Assembly (NCBI RefSeq): GCF_001591825.1
Contig: NZ_BCVQ01000007.1
Coordinates: 1-64,000 of the forward strand
DNA length: 64,000 bases
Direction of reading: 5' to 3'
From: Rossellomorea vietnamensis NBRC 101237
Lineage (GTDB): Bacteria; Bacillota; Bacilli; Bacillales; Bacillaceae_B
Shown: one piece after another, positions 57,017 through 64,000 of the stretch
How the letters are laid out: every line of letters begins with the position of its first letter
How positions within the stretch are numbered: position 1 is the first letter of the stretch
Notes under the pieces: generated by a model
The model's database searches: none
What the model was told of the DNA's origin: nothing
The model's input: only the letters and a program-made list of their open reading frames with translations
Program-made: the position numbers and the translations under genes

Positions 57017-57046
57017 CTCTGAGGGAGCCATATTAGTTCGGGTTTT
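57017..57046 (+). terminator. Terminator of the small lipoprotein gene
   Basis: CCGAACTAAT and ATTAGTTCGG pair perfectly over 10 bp around a 19-base loop, then GTTTTTT. The left arm begins slightly upstream, at about 57003. Confidence 0.8.
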
Positions 57047-57193
57047 TTATGTTTATTGAAAGAAGTAAAGAACGAGCTCTTAAGGGGCACTTCCATAAAG
57101 TGATTTAATTTAGTCAATTAACAACAATTCACTAAAATAAATTTAAATCATATATAGTTGATATCCCGTGCGTAATTTATTGAGGAGGATATC

Positions 57194-58291
57194 ATGAAAC
57201 CTATGTTACCTATGGAAAAATATTTCGGTAAGTTAGAGCTGGTATATGAATTTTATGGGGCTATGCCGACAGGCGTTAGTGTATCAGAAACCGGTCGTAT
57301 TTTCATTTGCTTTCCGAAATGGGGAGACGACGTTAAGTTCACAGTGGCGGAAATTGTTGGAGATACTTTGGAGCCTTACCCTAGTTTAAAAACCAATTTG
57401 GGTAGTCAAGGGAATAGTACAATGTCTTTCATCAGTGTCCAAAGCGTAGTTGCAGATGGAAGGGGAACACTTTGGGTATTAGATACAGCGGCACCGAATT
57501 TTTCTGTACCAATTATAGGAGGGGCAAAATTAGTCGCTGTGGATTTAAAGACCAATACATTAAGAAAAGTATATACCTTTACAGAAGATGTTGTCCTGCC
57601 AACAACTTATCTGAATGATGTCCGATTTGATTTTCGAGTTGGAAAAGCAGGTTATGCCTATATAACGGATTCTTCTTCCAAAGGACCAGGGGCCATTATC
57701 GTTGTGAATTTAGAAAATGGAGATGCGTTCAGACGGTTAAATGGAGTAAATTCCACTTCACCCGACCCTTATTTTTTACCGAAAGTAGAAGGAGAAATTT
57801 TGATGAACCGAAACAAAGATGGCTCAACATCCCCATTTAGATTGGCGTCTGATGGGATAGCGATTTCTCCCGATGGAAAGGTTTTATTTTATTGTCCACT
57901 TTCCAGCCGTCATTTGTATTCAATCTCAACAGAAGCTCTAAGAGACCGAACGATACCGGACACTGATTTACGTTACCAGGTTGAGTACTGGGGAGAAAAG
58001 GGTGCGTCTGATGGAATGATCACCGGGGCAAAAGGAAACCTTTATGCCGGAGACTATGAAAACAACAGTATTCGAAAGATATTGCCGAATGGCATAATGG
58101 AAACCATCGCTCATGATCCGAGAATTTTATGGCCGGATACTTTTTCAATTGGGCCTGATCAATACTTATATGTCATTGTGAACCAATTACATCGGCAGGC
58201 AAGGTTTCATTATGGAAAAGACCTGCGACAGAAACCGTATAGTTTACTTCGTATGAAAATTGATGAATTCCCTGCTTCTACCTTTTCGTAA
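57194..58291 (+). CDS. Yellow/major-royal-jelly-protein-like beta-propeller protein
   Basis: This 365-residue protein has no signal peptide and shows MRJP/Yellow features: GVSVSETGRIFICFPKWGDDV, GRGTLWVLDTAAP, KLVAVDLKTNTL, YLNDVRFDFRVGKAGYAYITDSS, PFRLASDGIAISPDGKVLFYCPLSSRHLYSI and an SDGMITGAKGNLYAGDYENNSIRK repeat, each forming a propeller blade. Bacterial members are related to insect yellow proteins and to gluconolactonase/dopachrome-type enzymes; their substrates are mostly unknown. AGGAGG precedes the ATG. It stands alone. Sporadic presence in bacteria suggests transfer. Confidence 0.75.
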   Translation: MKPMLPMEKYFGKLELVYEFYGAMPTGVSVSETGRIFICFPKWGDDVKFTVAEIVGDTLEPYPSLKTNLGSQGNSTMSFISVQSVVADGRGTLWVLDTAAPNFSVPIIGGAKLVAVDLKTNTLRKVYTFTEDVVLPTTYLNDVRFDFRVGKAGYAYITDSSSKGPGAIIVVNLENGDAFRRLNGVNSTSPDPYFLPKVEGEILMNRNKDGSTSPFRLASDGIAISPDGKVLFYCPLSSRHLYSISTEALRDRTIPDTDLRYQVEYWGEKGASDGMITGAKGNLYAGDYENNSIRKILPNGIMETIAHDPRILWPDTFSIGPDQYLYVIVNQLHRQARFHYGKDLRQKPYSLLRMKIDEFPASTFS

Positions 58292-58894
58292 TAAAACATA
58301 GATGAATAATTTTCACATTACCTCAGGAGAGGGTTAATCGGTAGTAGTTTTTATCTGGGAATTTGCTGACGGTTGGAGGCGCTGAGGGACAGGTTTCCTC
58401 GTCCCCCCGAAGACATAACCTCTCTGCTAAAATACAGAGAATCGACTTTTAGGAGCTGCCTTTCTGAAGACTCATCAACTAATTTCATATATCTCTGCAG
58501 GCACATAGGCATTATCATCATACAGGAAATTTGCAGCCTGACCCCTGATACGTTAATACGTTAGAGTACCGGGGGTCAGACCCTCACTCTTTTACAGCAC
58601 CCATTCGTACTTCCCTTTCAAATAATAAGAAAAGGAATTGACCTTTTCACTTTAAAAAGTGAGGGAGATCAATTGCTTTCGTTAAGATTTAAAGTCAACA
58701 GGTGTATAAATTTTTATTTATATATTCAGACGACCTTCATTATGGAGTAGTAAAGGACAACCACTGGGAAACCAGCCCGATTTCTCTTCAAACAGGCAAA
58801 AGTTTACTTTTTATATCAAGCTAGTTTTGCGTAATGTAGATTAACTAAAACAAAGGAACAGTTGATGATCGATCAAAACTGCTCCTCGGTTTTT
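58292..58894. other. Gene-free stretch with repeat hairpin and terminators
   Basis: No supported gene. It holds a hairpin CTGACCCC...GGGGGTCAG (58538-58579) related to one at 61566-61607, an A/T-rich stretch of unknown role, and a terminator stem GGAACAGTT (58855-58863) / AACTGCTCC (58877-58885) with one mismatch that can end the minus-strand spore-coat operon. Confidence 0.6.
58538..58580. repeat. GGGGTCAGACCC-type hairpin repeat, copy 1
   Basis: CTGACCCC and GGGGGTCAG enclose a 20-base loop that contains TACGTTA twice. A related, perfect 10-bp stem CAGACCCCCG/CGGGGGTCTG is at 61566-61607. Both flank the spore-coat operon and look like members of a dispersed repeat family. Confidence 0.6.
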
Positions 58895-59194
58895 TTATAG
58901 TGTCGGCAGTTTTAAAGCAGTGTCGATATTCTGCAGGTTGAGATCAAGCTGTTCGTTCGTATCAATGGCATGATACCAGCCCCGTTCCACCATAAAATTA
59001 TAGATTTGTTCGTGCAGGTCAAGGGCTTCTTCAAGATGCTTTGTCAGCACTTCTTTGATTTCAGGGGAACCTGTTTCAGTTATGGCCATCGCATAATTTC
59101 GGACGCCGCTTTTGGCTGCAATCAGAAAGTCCGTTGCAACTACCTGATCTGTAAGTGCCTTCATGCCTGTTAAATTTTCAGCAATAAAATTCAT
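58895..59194 (-). CDS. yraD: CotF-family spore-coat protein, YraD-like
   Basis: This 99-residue protein resembles the CotF C-terminal half: DQVVATDFLIAAKSGVRNYAMAITETGSPEIKEVLTKHLEEALDLHEQIYNFMVERGWYHA. It is the last gene of the five-gene operon, with YraD's 99-residue length. It should be part of the spore outer layers. AGGAG precedes its ATG. Order and sizes in the operon match B. subtilis yraD-E-adhB-F-G. Confidence 0.85.
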   Translation of the reverse strand: MNFIAENLTGMKALTDQVVATDFLIAAKSGVRNYAMAITETGSPEIKEVLTKHLEEALDLHEQIYNFMVERGWYHAIDTNEQLDLNLQNIDTALKLPTL

Positions 59195-59208
59195 CTTTAT
59201 TCAACTCC

Positions 59209-59406
59209 TCATAATTGTTTTGCTTTGGAAAGAATAGCGGAGAATTCCTCCAGTTGACGAGTAGATATTTGCACATCATTCTCCATGATTCTTTTGAGTT
59301 TCTCATCGGCAACAAGGGCTCTCATGGTTTTGGACTTGGTTAAACAATTAGTTTTGAATGAGGCCAGTTCCTGGACCTCCAGGACTTCATGCAATACATA
59401 ATCCAT
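59209..59406 (-). CDS. yraE: CotF-family small spore-coat protein, YraE-like
   Basis: This 65-residue helical protein (HEVLEVQELASFKTNCLTKSKTMRALVADEKLKRIMENDVQISTRQLEEF) corresponds to the N-terminal half of CotF. It pairs with YraD in the same way that the upstream pair does. Its length matches B. subtilis YraE. AAGGAGG precedes the ATG. Confidence 0.85.
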   Translation of the reverse strand: MDYVLHEVLEVQELASFKTNCLTKSKTMRALVADEKLKRIMENDVQISTRQLEEFSAILSKAKQL

Positions 59407-59465
59407 TTCATCAACCTCCTTAGATTTGACGGGAGTTCAATCTAAACTCCCGCGAGACAGCTTTT

Positions 59466-60602
59466 TTAAGGTTTCAGCACGACTTTAATGCAATTATCTG
59501 TCTTAGTATCGAAAATTTCATAACCACGCTTGGCTTCGCTCAGTGGCAGCACATGGGTCACGACATCACCAAGATCAATCTTGCCGGATGTAACCAAATC
59601 ATACATATGTGGCATAAGGTGAATCATCGGTGCTTGTCCTGAGCGTATATTGACGTTTCGCTGCATGATGTCCCCAAGCGGAAATCCATTATATCTGCCG
59701 CCATAAACGCCTGTAATCTGGATGGTACCTGCTTTACGTACTGCCTGTGAAGCAATGACCAGGGCGCTCATGGCACCGCCTTGGAGCTTTAGTCCACTTG
59801 CAAGGAATTCCATATCTGTCATCTTTCCATCCATCCCAACCGCGTCAATGACGACATCGGCGCCACCTTTGGTAATCTCCTTAAGATAGCTGCCAACATT
59901 TTCGTGGTCTTCAAAATTGACGATTTCGACTTTGTTTGTACGTTTAGCATGATCCAAACGGTATTTGACATAATCCACAGCTATTACCCGTTTTGCACCC
60001 TTCATCCAAGCAAATTTCTGGGCAAACAAGCCAACCGGACCGCAGCCAAGGACAATGACCGTATCTCCTTTTTTGACTCCTGCATTATCAACGCTCCAAA
60101 AGCCAGTGGACATCGCATCGGCAATACAGCTTAATTTTTCATCCGGTTCCTCGCAGGATTCAGGTATTTTAAAGTGGGTGAAATTGGCAAATGGAACTCT
60201 TAGATATTCAGCCTGGCCGCCGGCAAAACCGCCGGTAGTACCTGAATAGCCGAAATAAGCTCCCATATCGCCATTGTCATTGGAATTATCGCATTGGCTT
60301 TCCAATTGATTTTTACAATAAATACATTCCCCGCATGCAATATTGAACGGGATGATGACGCGGTCGCCTTTTTTGAGATTTCTCACTTCAGGACCTACTT
60401 CTTCCACAATACCCATCGGTTCATGTCCGATGATATAGTCTTCCTGCATGTTAGGGATCATTCCATGGATCAAGTGGAGGTCCGAGCCGCAAATGGCGGT
60501 ACTTGTGATTTTGACTATCATGTCATCCGGCTTTTCAATCTTTGGATCTGGAACTTCTTTGACTTCGACATTCTTGATGCCTTGGTAGGTTACTGCTTTC
60601 AT
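59466..60602 (-). CDS. adhB: Zinc-type alcohol dehydrogenase of the spore-coat operon
   Basis: This 378-residue medium-chain dehydrogenase has the catalytic zinc ligands in AICGSDLHLIHG and GHEPMG, the four structural Cys (CGECIYCKNQLESQCDNS), and the Rossmann motif VLGCGPVGLFAQKFAW. It oxidizes alcohols or formaldehyde-type substrates with NAD. Its location between CotF-family pairs is the B. subtilis adhB arrangement. It is likely mother-cell expressed; the substrate is unknown. Confidence 0.9.
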   Translation of the reverse strand: MKAVTYQGIKNVEVKEVPDPKIEKPDDMIVKITSTAICGSDLHLIHGMIPNMQEDYIIGHEPMGIVEEVGPEVRNLKKGDRVIIPFNIACGECIYCKNQLESQCDNSNDNGDMGAYFGYSGTTGGFAGGQAEYLRVPFANFTHFKIPESCEEPDEKLSCIADAMSTGFWSVDNAGVKKGDTVIVLGCGPVGLFAQKFAWMKGAKRVIAVDYVKYRLDHAKRTNKVEIVNFEDHENVGSYLKEITKGGADVVIDAVGMDGKMTDMEFLASGLKLQGGAMSALVIASQAVRKAGTIQITGVYGGRYNGFPLGDIMQRNVNIRSGQAPMIHLMPHMYDLVTSGKIDLGDVVTHVLPLSEAKRGYEIFDTKTDNCIKVVLKP

Positions 60603-60620
60603 GCTGATTTACCTCCAGTG

Positions 60621-60989
60621 TTATTGTTCATCCGGTGTCCGGTCAAACATTCCTTTTCTGTTAGTGTCAACAGGGAACAGGTTCATATTTGCAATCATAT
60701 TTGTATTGTTGGCAGAGAGCTGATCCAATTGATATTGTTCACTCAGGTCATGAGGATGGAACCATTTTTTCTGGACCATAAGCTCTGTAATTTCCTGGTG
60801 CATCGCGATGCCTTGAAAAAGCTGTTTCCGAAGGGCTGCTCGTAATTCGGGTGTGGTTGTTTCCGTTAAAGCAACAGCCGTATTTCTAACACCTTCTTTT
60901 GCACGAACGAGAAAATCCAATGCAAATGTCATGTCAGCGAGTTCCGGCATATTCAGTGAATTAATGGGATCTAAATAATCTTGGTTCAA
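60621..60989 (-). CDS. yraF: CotF-family spore-coat protein, YraF-like
   Basis: This 122-residue protein ([62 protein letters not shown]) belongs with YraD-type CotF domains and has a longer C-terminal tail. It starts with TTG overlapping the yraG stop, with AGGAGG upstream. Length equals the B. subtilis protein. It is part of the coat operon. Confidence 0.85.
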   Translation of the reverse strand: MNQDYLDPINSLNMPELADMTFALDFLVRAKEGVRNTAVALTETTTPELRAALRKQLFQGIAMHQEITELMVQKKWFHPHDLSEQYQLDQLSANNTNMIANMNLFPVDTNRKGMFDRTPDEQ

Positions 60990-61252
60990 TGTACGTTACC
61001 CTCCTTATCATCGATAATTGGTGTCGGGCGGCTCTGGGGAACCGGGGCTTCAAATGGTGCGTGTTTATAGATCTGCTGTAATTCAGCAAGATCCAACATG
61101 GATTGCTGCACATCCTTTTGCATCAATTCTCTCAGGTCCTGGTCAAAAACAAGACCCTGCATCAATTTTGACTTTGCTACACTTAAAGTTTTCAAATTGA
61201 TCGCTTCATGCAGGTCCAAAGATTCGTGTGGAGCCAATTGATACTTATCCAA
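60986..61252 (-). CDS. yraG: CotF-family small spore-coat protein, YraG-like
   Basis: This 88-residue protein is the first gene of the operon. It has [53 protein letters not shown], related to YraE, plus a Pro-rich tail. AAGGAGG lies nine bases before the ATG. Mother-cell sigma control is expected by analogy; no clear sigma-K box was assigned. Confidence 0.85.
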   Translation of the reverse strand: MDKYQLAPHESLDLHEAINLKTLSVAKSKLMQGLVFDQDLRELMQKDVQQSMLDLAELQQIYKHAPFEAPVPQSRPTPIIDDKEGNVH

Positions 61253-61730
61253 TGAAACAGACCTCCTTTTTCTTAGTTTTTAGAGTGTTTTTCTTAGGAA
61301 TTTACGGATATCTGGTCTTCAGCGGCATCTTTCTTTTAGGTAATGTGTCATATAGAAGGAGGCCACTTGTTTACGATACCTAAAGTTACCCCTTTAATAT
61401 TCACCTTAAGAAGGATAGTATACGCTTTGTATAAATAGGAGTTGGAGGGACACACTGGTTGCCTCACAGCAAATTAAAAGGGACGGAATCCCGTCCCCGC
61501 GTGCATTTATTAAAATAAATCGATCACCAACTCCAGAACACTTTCACTTTCTCGGAAAAAGGGGCCAGACCCCCGGTTCGTTAAGAGGATAGTGTGTCGG
61601 GGGTCTGTTCCTGATTTCTAAATCTCAATACGGGCTTTGTTATTCCTGTGTGTAAATGTAAATCAAGTAGTAAGGTAATCGTAAGCTAACCTTCTATAGC
61701 CATTAGTTATATTAAAAGGGAGAGAGAAAA
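61253..61730. other. Gene-free stretch upstream of the spore-coat operon
   Basis: It contains the upstream region of the yraG operon and a hairpin CAGACCCCCG (61566-61575) / CGGGGGTCTG (61598-61607). No coding frame with a ribosome site was found until the pseudogene at 61731. Confidence 0.6.
61566..61607. repeat. GGGGTCTGACCC-type hairpin repeat, copy 2
   Basis: This perfect 10-bp stem encloses a 22-base loop; it is related to 58538-58580. No clear T run follows, so a terminator role is less likely than a dispersed repeat. Confidence 0.6.
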
Positions 61731-61845
61731 ATGTCTCTGTAACTAATTTTTGATATGGATGGTACACTATTTCAAACAGAAAAATTTTAGAATTATCATT
61801 TGAGGATACTTTTAACCACTTATGTTCGTTAGATGGATCTAAGTC
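61731..61845 (+). pseudogene. Fragment of a HAD-family hydrolase
   Basis: ATG 61731 with an AAAGGGAG site starts MSL, meets a stop (TAA), then continues LIFDMDGTLFQTEK, a HAD nucleophile motif. A one-base change of frame then gives ILELSFEDTFNHLCSLDGSK before similarity ends. Stop, frameshift and loss of the remainder indicate a decayed gene of a HAD phosphatase. Nothing of the cap or later motifs is visible. Confidence 0.7.
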
Positions 61846-62009
61846 CCACGGGCAGGGACGTTCTACCCTGGCTACTGTTATAATAAGAACATATAAAAAA
61901 AGGTCAACCAGAAATATCTAGAATTCTGGTTATATACGAACGGGCAGGTTAGTTCAAATTCTGTTTTAAATAAATATAAGACGGTGAAAAAAACACCGTC
62001 AAAAATTAG
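61846..62009. other. Short gene-free stretch after the HAD remnant
   Basis: It contains a stem GACGGTG/CACCGTC (61981-62000) that reads as a terminator for the minus-strand gene ending at 62010, and no other supported feature. Confidence 0.5.
61981..62000 (-). terminator. Terminator of the small TM protein at 62010
   Basis: GACGGTG and CACCGTC pair perfectly. On the minus strand the stem is followed by TTATATTTATTT, a usable but weak T tract. Confidence 0.6.
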
Positions 62010-62213
62010 CTATTTATTTTGTGTTAATTCTTTATAATAAAGGTAATCGACTTTATGCTTTGTAGCCATTAACTGTGAAGCCAAAATTGCCGTATAAACA
62101 GTGGTTAGTACAATTGCTCCAACACCAAGACCTGAAAGGTTTATCTTATTAGATGTACTCATTCCATTATTGCTTGTGCTCATAGCATTATTACTTGTGG
62201 GTGCTTCTTCCAT
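62010..62213 (-). CDS. Small single-pass membrane protein with Asn/Ser repeat, hypothetical
   Basis: This 67-residue protein starts with repeated NN-A/G-MSTSN units (SNNAMSTSNNGMSTSNK), then one membrane helix (GLGVGAIVLTTVYTAILASQL) and a basic tail (HKVDYLYYKELTQNK). GGGGG precedes the ATG. The family is not recognised; a short repetitive N-terminus plus one helix resembles some spore or stress membrane peptides, without proof. Confidence 0.6.
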   Translation of the reverse strand: MEEAPTSNNAMSTSNNGMSTSNKINLSGLGVGAIVLTTVYTAILASQLMATKHKVDYLYYKELTQNK

Positions 62214-62768
62214 TTTATTAACCCCCTAATTTTTTATAGGGGTATTATTTGTAACGGCAGTTAAACTTATACTCCAAAAAGTAACTTAGAGAAAGAAAAC
62301 AGGCAGGTCTTAAAAACTTAAAGTTTGTGAACAAATGTACTTAAACTAACGGGGGCGTTAATTTAATAACACAAATATAGCGAAGAGGTCAAGTATACAT
62401 GATTTTATTCAATAAACTGTGTATTTGGCCACTTTGTTATTTACTTTAAAATAGGACTTTGTTTTACAGATGTCTGTTTTTATAGCTGCTGCATTTCAAC
62501 TTAATATGGAAAGGAAAGATATTTTCCAATAAGGCGTCTCATATAAATGAGCAGAAACTGTTTCGTTTTAGCTGGCGGTCACAGGTGGTAAACAGCTTGT
62601 CATTGGATGGTACATTTCACTGGCCGAAATCAACCAATAGAAGTGTTCACTGTTTTGAAGTGAAAAAGCATAATCCACCTTTTCGTATAGTTATAGAATT
62701 ACCCCGGAGTTTACTTTGACAAATTTAGGTTAACAAGTATAATTCATCCTATACGGGGAGGGGAAATT
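62214..62768. other. Gene-free stretch before the M42 peptidase
   Basis: No gene, RNA or clear repeat was seen apart from the promoter at 62716-62743 and the ribosome site GGGGAGGGG at 62754. No further inverted repeats were established. Confidence 0.5.
62716..62743 (+). promoter_or_regulatory. Sigma-A promoter of the M42 peptidase gene
   Basis: TTGACA (62716-62721), 16 bp, TATAAT (62738-62743): both boxes match the consensus exactly. Confidence 0.85.
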
Positions 62769-63851
62769 ATGAACTTAAATGCAACATTATCTATGTTAAA
62801 GGATTTAACTGACGCAAATGGAATTCCGGGGAACGAACGAGAACCTAGGAACGTAATGAAGAGATACATAGAACCCTATTCTAACCAAATAAGTACAGAT
62901 AACTTAGGCAGTTTAATAGCTAAAAAGATTGGCGATGAAAGTGGACCGAGTATTATGATTGCTGGTCATTTAGATGAAGTTGGTTTTATGGTTACAAATA
63001 TTAATAAGCATGGCTTCTTACAGTTTGAAACAGTAGGCTATTGGTGGTCCCAGGTAATGCTTGCCCAGAAGGTAACGATTTCCACAAGAAAAGGTAAGAT
63101 TACGGGAGTGATCGGTTCTAAACCACCTCATATTCTAACTTCTGAAGCTCTTAAAGGAGCAATGGATATTAAAGATATGTTTATTGATATTGGGGCTTCT
63201 AGTAAGGAAGAAGCACAAGAATGGGGAGTTCGTCCTGGTGATATGATAACCCCAAGCTTTGAATTCACTCCTATGAAAAATAAAAAGCTGCTTCTTGCAA
63301 AAGCGTGGGATAACCGAATGGGATGTGCAATTGCTATTGATGTTCTTAGGCAATTAAAAGATGCCCATCACCCAAACATTGTTTATAGCGTAGGAACGGT
63401 TCAAGAGGAAGTTGGCCTTCGTGGGGCAAGAACTTCAGCAGCAATGATAGAACCGGATATTGCATTTGGGGTGGATGTAGGAATAGCAGGAGATACACCG
63501 GGGATATCGAAAAAAGAGTCCCTTAGCGAGTTAGGAAAAGGACCACAGATAATTCTTTATGATTCTTCTATGGTATCACATAAGGGACTTCGTGATCTGG
63601 TGATTAACACGGCTGAAGAAAGCAATATACCCTTTCAATTAGATACTATTGCTGGAGGTTCAACTGATTCTGGAGCAATTCATTTAACTGCAAACGGAGT
63701 ACCTTCTTTAACCATTACGGTCCCTACACGTTATATCCACTCCCATGCTGCGTTACTACATTATGATGACTATGTTAATACTGTAAAACTAATCACAGAT
63801 GTAGTTAAACGATTAGATAGAAACACTTTTAATGAAATAATAAATAGTTAA
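62769..63851 (+). CDS. M42-family metallo-aminopeptidase
   Basis: This 360-residue dinuclear metallopeptidase has the family motifs [40 protein letters not shown] and [12 protein letters not shown], supplying His, Asp, Glu and Glu ligands. It resembles YtoP/YsdC/FrvX enzymes, which remove N-terminal residues from peptides as a dodecameric complex in the cytoplasm. A perfect sigma-A promoter and GGGGAGGGG precede it. No operon partner is visible in the window. Confidence 0.9.
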   Translation: MNLNATLSMLKDLTDANGIPGNEREPRNVMKRYIEPYSNQISTDNLGSLIAKKIGDESGPSIMIAGHLDEVGFMVTNINKHGFLQFETVGYWWSQVMLAQKVTISTRKGKITGVIGSKPPHILTSEALKGAMDIKDMFIDIGASSKEEAQEWGVRPGDMITPSFEFTPMKNKKLLLAKAWDNRMGCAIAIDVLRQLKDAHHPNIVYSVGTVQEEVGLRGARTSAAMIEPDIAFGVDVGIAGDTPGISKKESLSELGKGPQIILYDSSMVSHKGLRDLVINTAEESNIPFQLDTIAGGSTDSGAIHLTANGVPSLTITVPTRYIHSHAALLHYDDYVNTVKLITDVVKRLDRNTFNEIINS

Positions 63852-63920
63852 ATTAACAAATTAAAAGCTCAAAAGGTTTTATGAACTTTTAATGTGTTTA
63901 GGAGCATAAGGAGGGTATTT

Positions 63921-63956
63921 ATGCAAGAGTCCTTGGGAAAGGGTAAAACAGTTTAA
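63921..63956 (+). other. Eleven-codon frame with strong ribosome site at the window edge
   Basis: AAGGAGGG at 63908 is followed by ATG 63921 and MQESLGKGKTV, then TAA. Another candidate ATG at 63980 (AAAGGA before it) runs off the window (MTIDNSS). It could be a leader peptide, a decayed gene start, or the head of the next gene. The evidence is too short to decide. Confidence 0.25.
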
Positions 63957-64000
63957 GACTTCTAAGGTCAAAAGGATTTATGACTATAGACAATTCTTCA

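Overview
This window looks like chromosome from a spore-forming, low-to-moderate GC member of the Bacillaceae (Bacillus/Rossellomorea-like). The main reasons are the strong AGGAGG ribosome sites, the many intrinsic terminators, a spore-coat operon with the same order and gene sizes as Bacillus subtilis yraD-yraE-adhB-yraF-yraG, putBC/putR, glpP, an S-box-controlled methionine uptake operon, and ydbST. The species call is inference. Product names come from reading motifs and recalled family features; no database search was run.

Layout. 0.2-2.7 kb: CzrA-like sensor and a Zn/Cd/Pb P-type ATPase. 2.8-4.2 kb: a sugar-nucleotide-type SDR and a P-loop kinase-like protein. 4.3-10.1 kb: an amino-acid/peptide catabolic cluster (M20 amidohydrolase, NhaC-type antiporter, PrpR-like regulator, dipeptide-epimerase-type enolase, GNAT) with a shared direct-repeat operator. 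10.4-14.1 kb: EamA exporter/Lrp regulator divergon, and two small effector-binding-type proteins divergent from an HTH regulator. 14.3-17.1 kb: CmtR-like sensor and CadA. 17.3-18.9 kb: ECF sigma factor and membrane partner. 19.0-20.6 kb: a DUF3784-type gene split by an A7 slippery run and a TumA/TumE-like pair. 20.8-26.3 kb: an MgtC-family gene, then a Ugp-like ABC importer with a metallo-beta-lactamase-fold phosphodiesterase and a HAD-IIA phosphatase. 27.4-31.4 kb: proline catabolism. 31.6-35.3 kb: an AT-rich accessory stretch with DUF3139, GNATs (one broken) and a DUF2268 lipoprotein. 35.5-40.0 kb: a large exported lamin-tail/FN3 protein, a second MgtC paralogue and glpP.

40.27-46.08 kb is a 5.8-kb transposon-like element. 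It has about 30-bp terminal inverted repeats, 12-bp-period subterminal repeats, a two-gene transposition module and a MoxR/DUF58/DUF4129-like cargo operon. It has split the intrinsic terminator of the adjacent sensor kinase, leaving half a terminator on each side and a 6-12 bp target duplication.

46.1-52.3 kb: a two-component system divergent from an ABC exporter plus YdbS/YdbT-like PH-domain proteins, probably an envelope-peptide resistance unit. 52.7-56.4 kb: SAM riboswitch, metN with an in-frame loss of about 100 residues including Walker A, metP, metQ and an M20 hydrolase. 56.5-58.3 kb: a lipoprotein and a Yellow/MRJP-like protein. 58.9-61.3 kb: the spore-coat/alcohol-dehydrogenase operon. 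61.7 kb: a HAD pseudogene. 62.8-63.9 kb: an M42 aminopeptidase.

Two pairs of leaders stand out. The two MgtC paralogues share a promoter-plus-5'UTR block with covarying stems. Separately, the Ugp-like operon and the lamin-tail gene share a compact motif just after the promoter and before a terminator-like hairpin. Because the Ugp-like importer may handle glycerol phosphates and GlpP is encoded here, a GlpP antitermination target is the leading hypothesis for that second motif.
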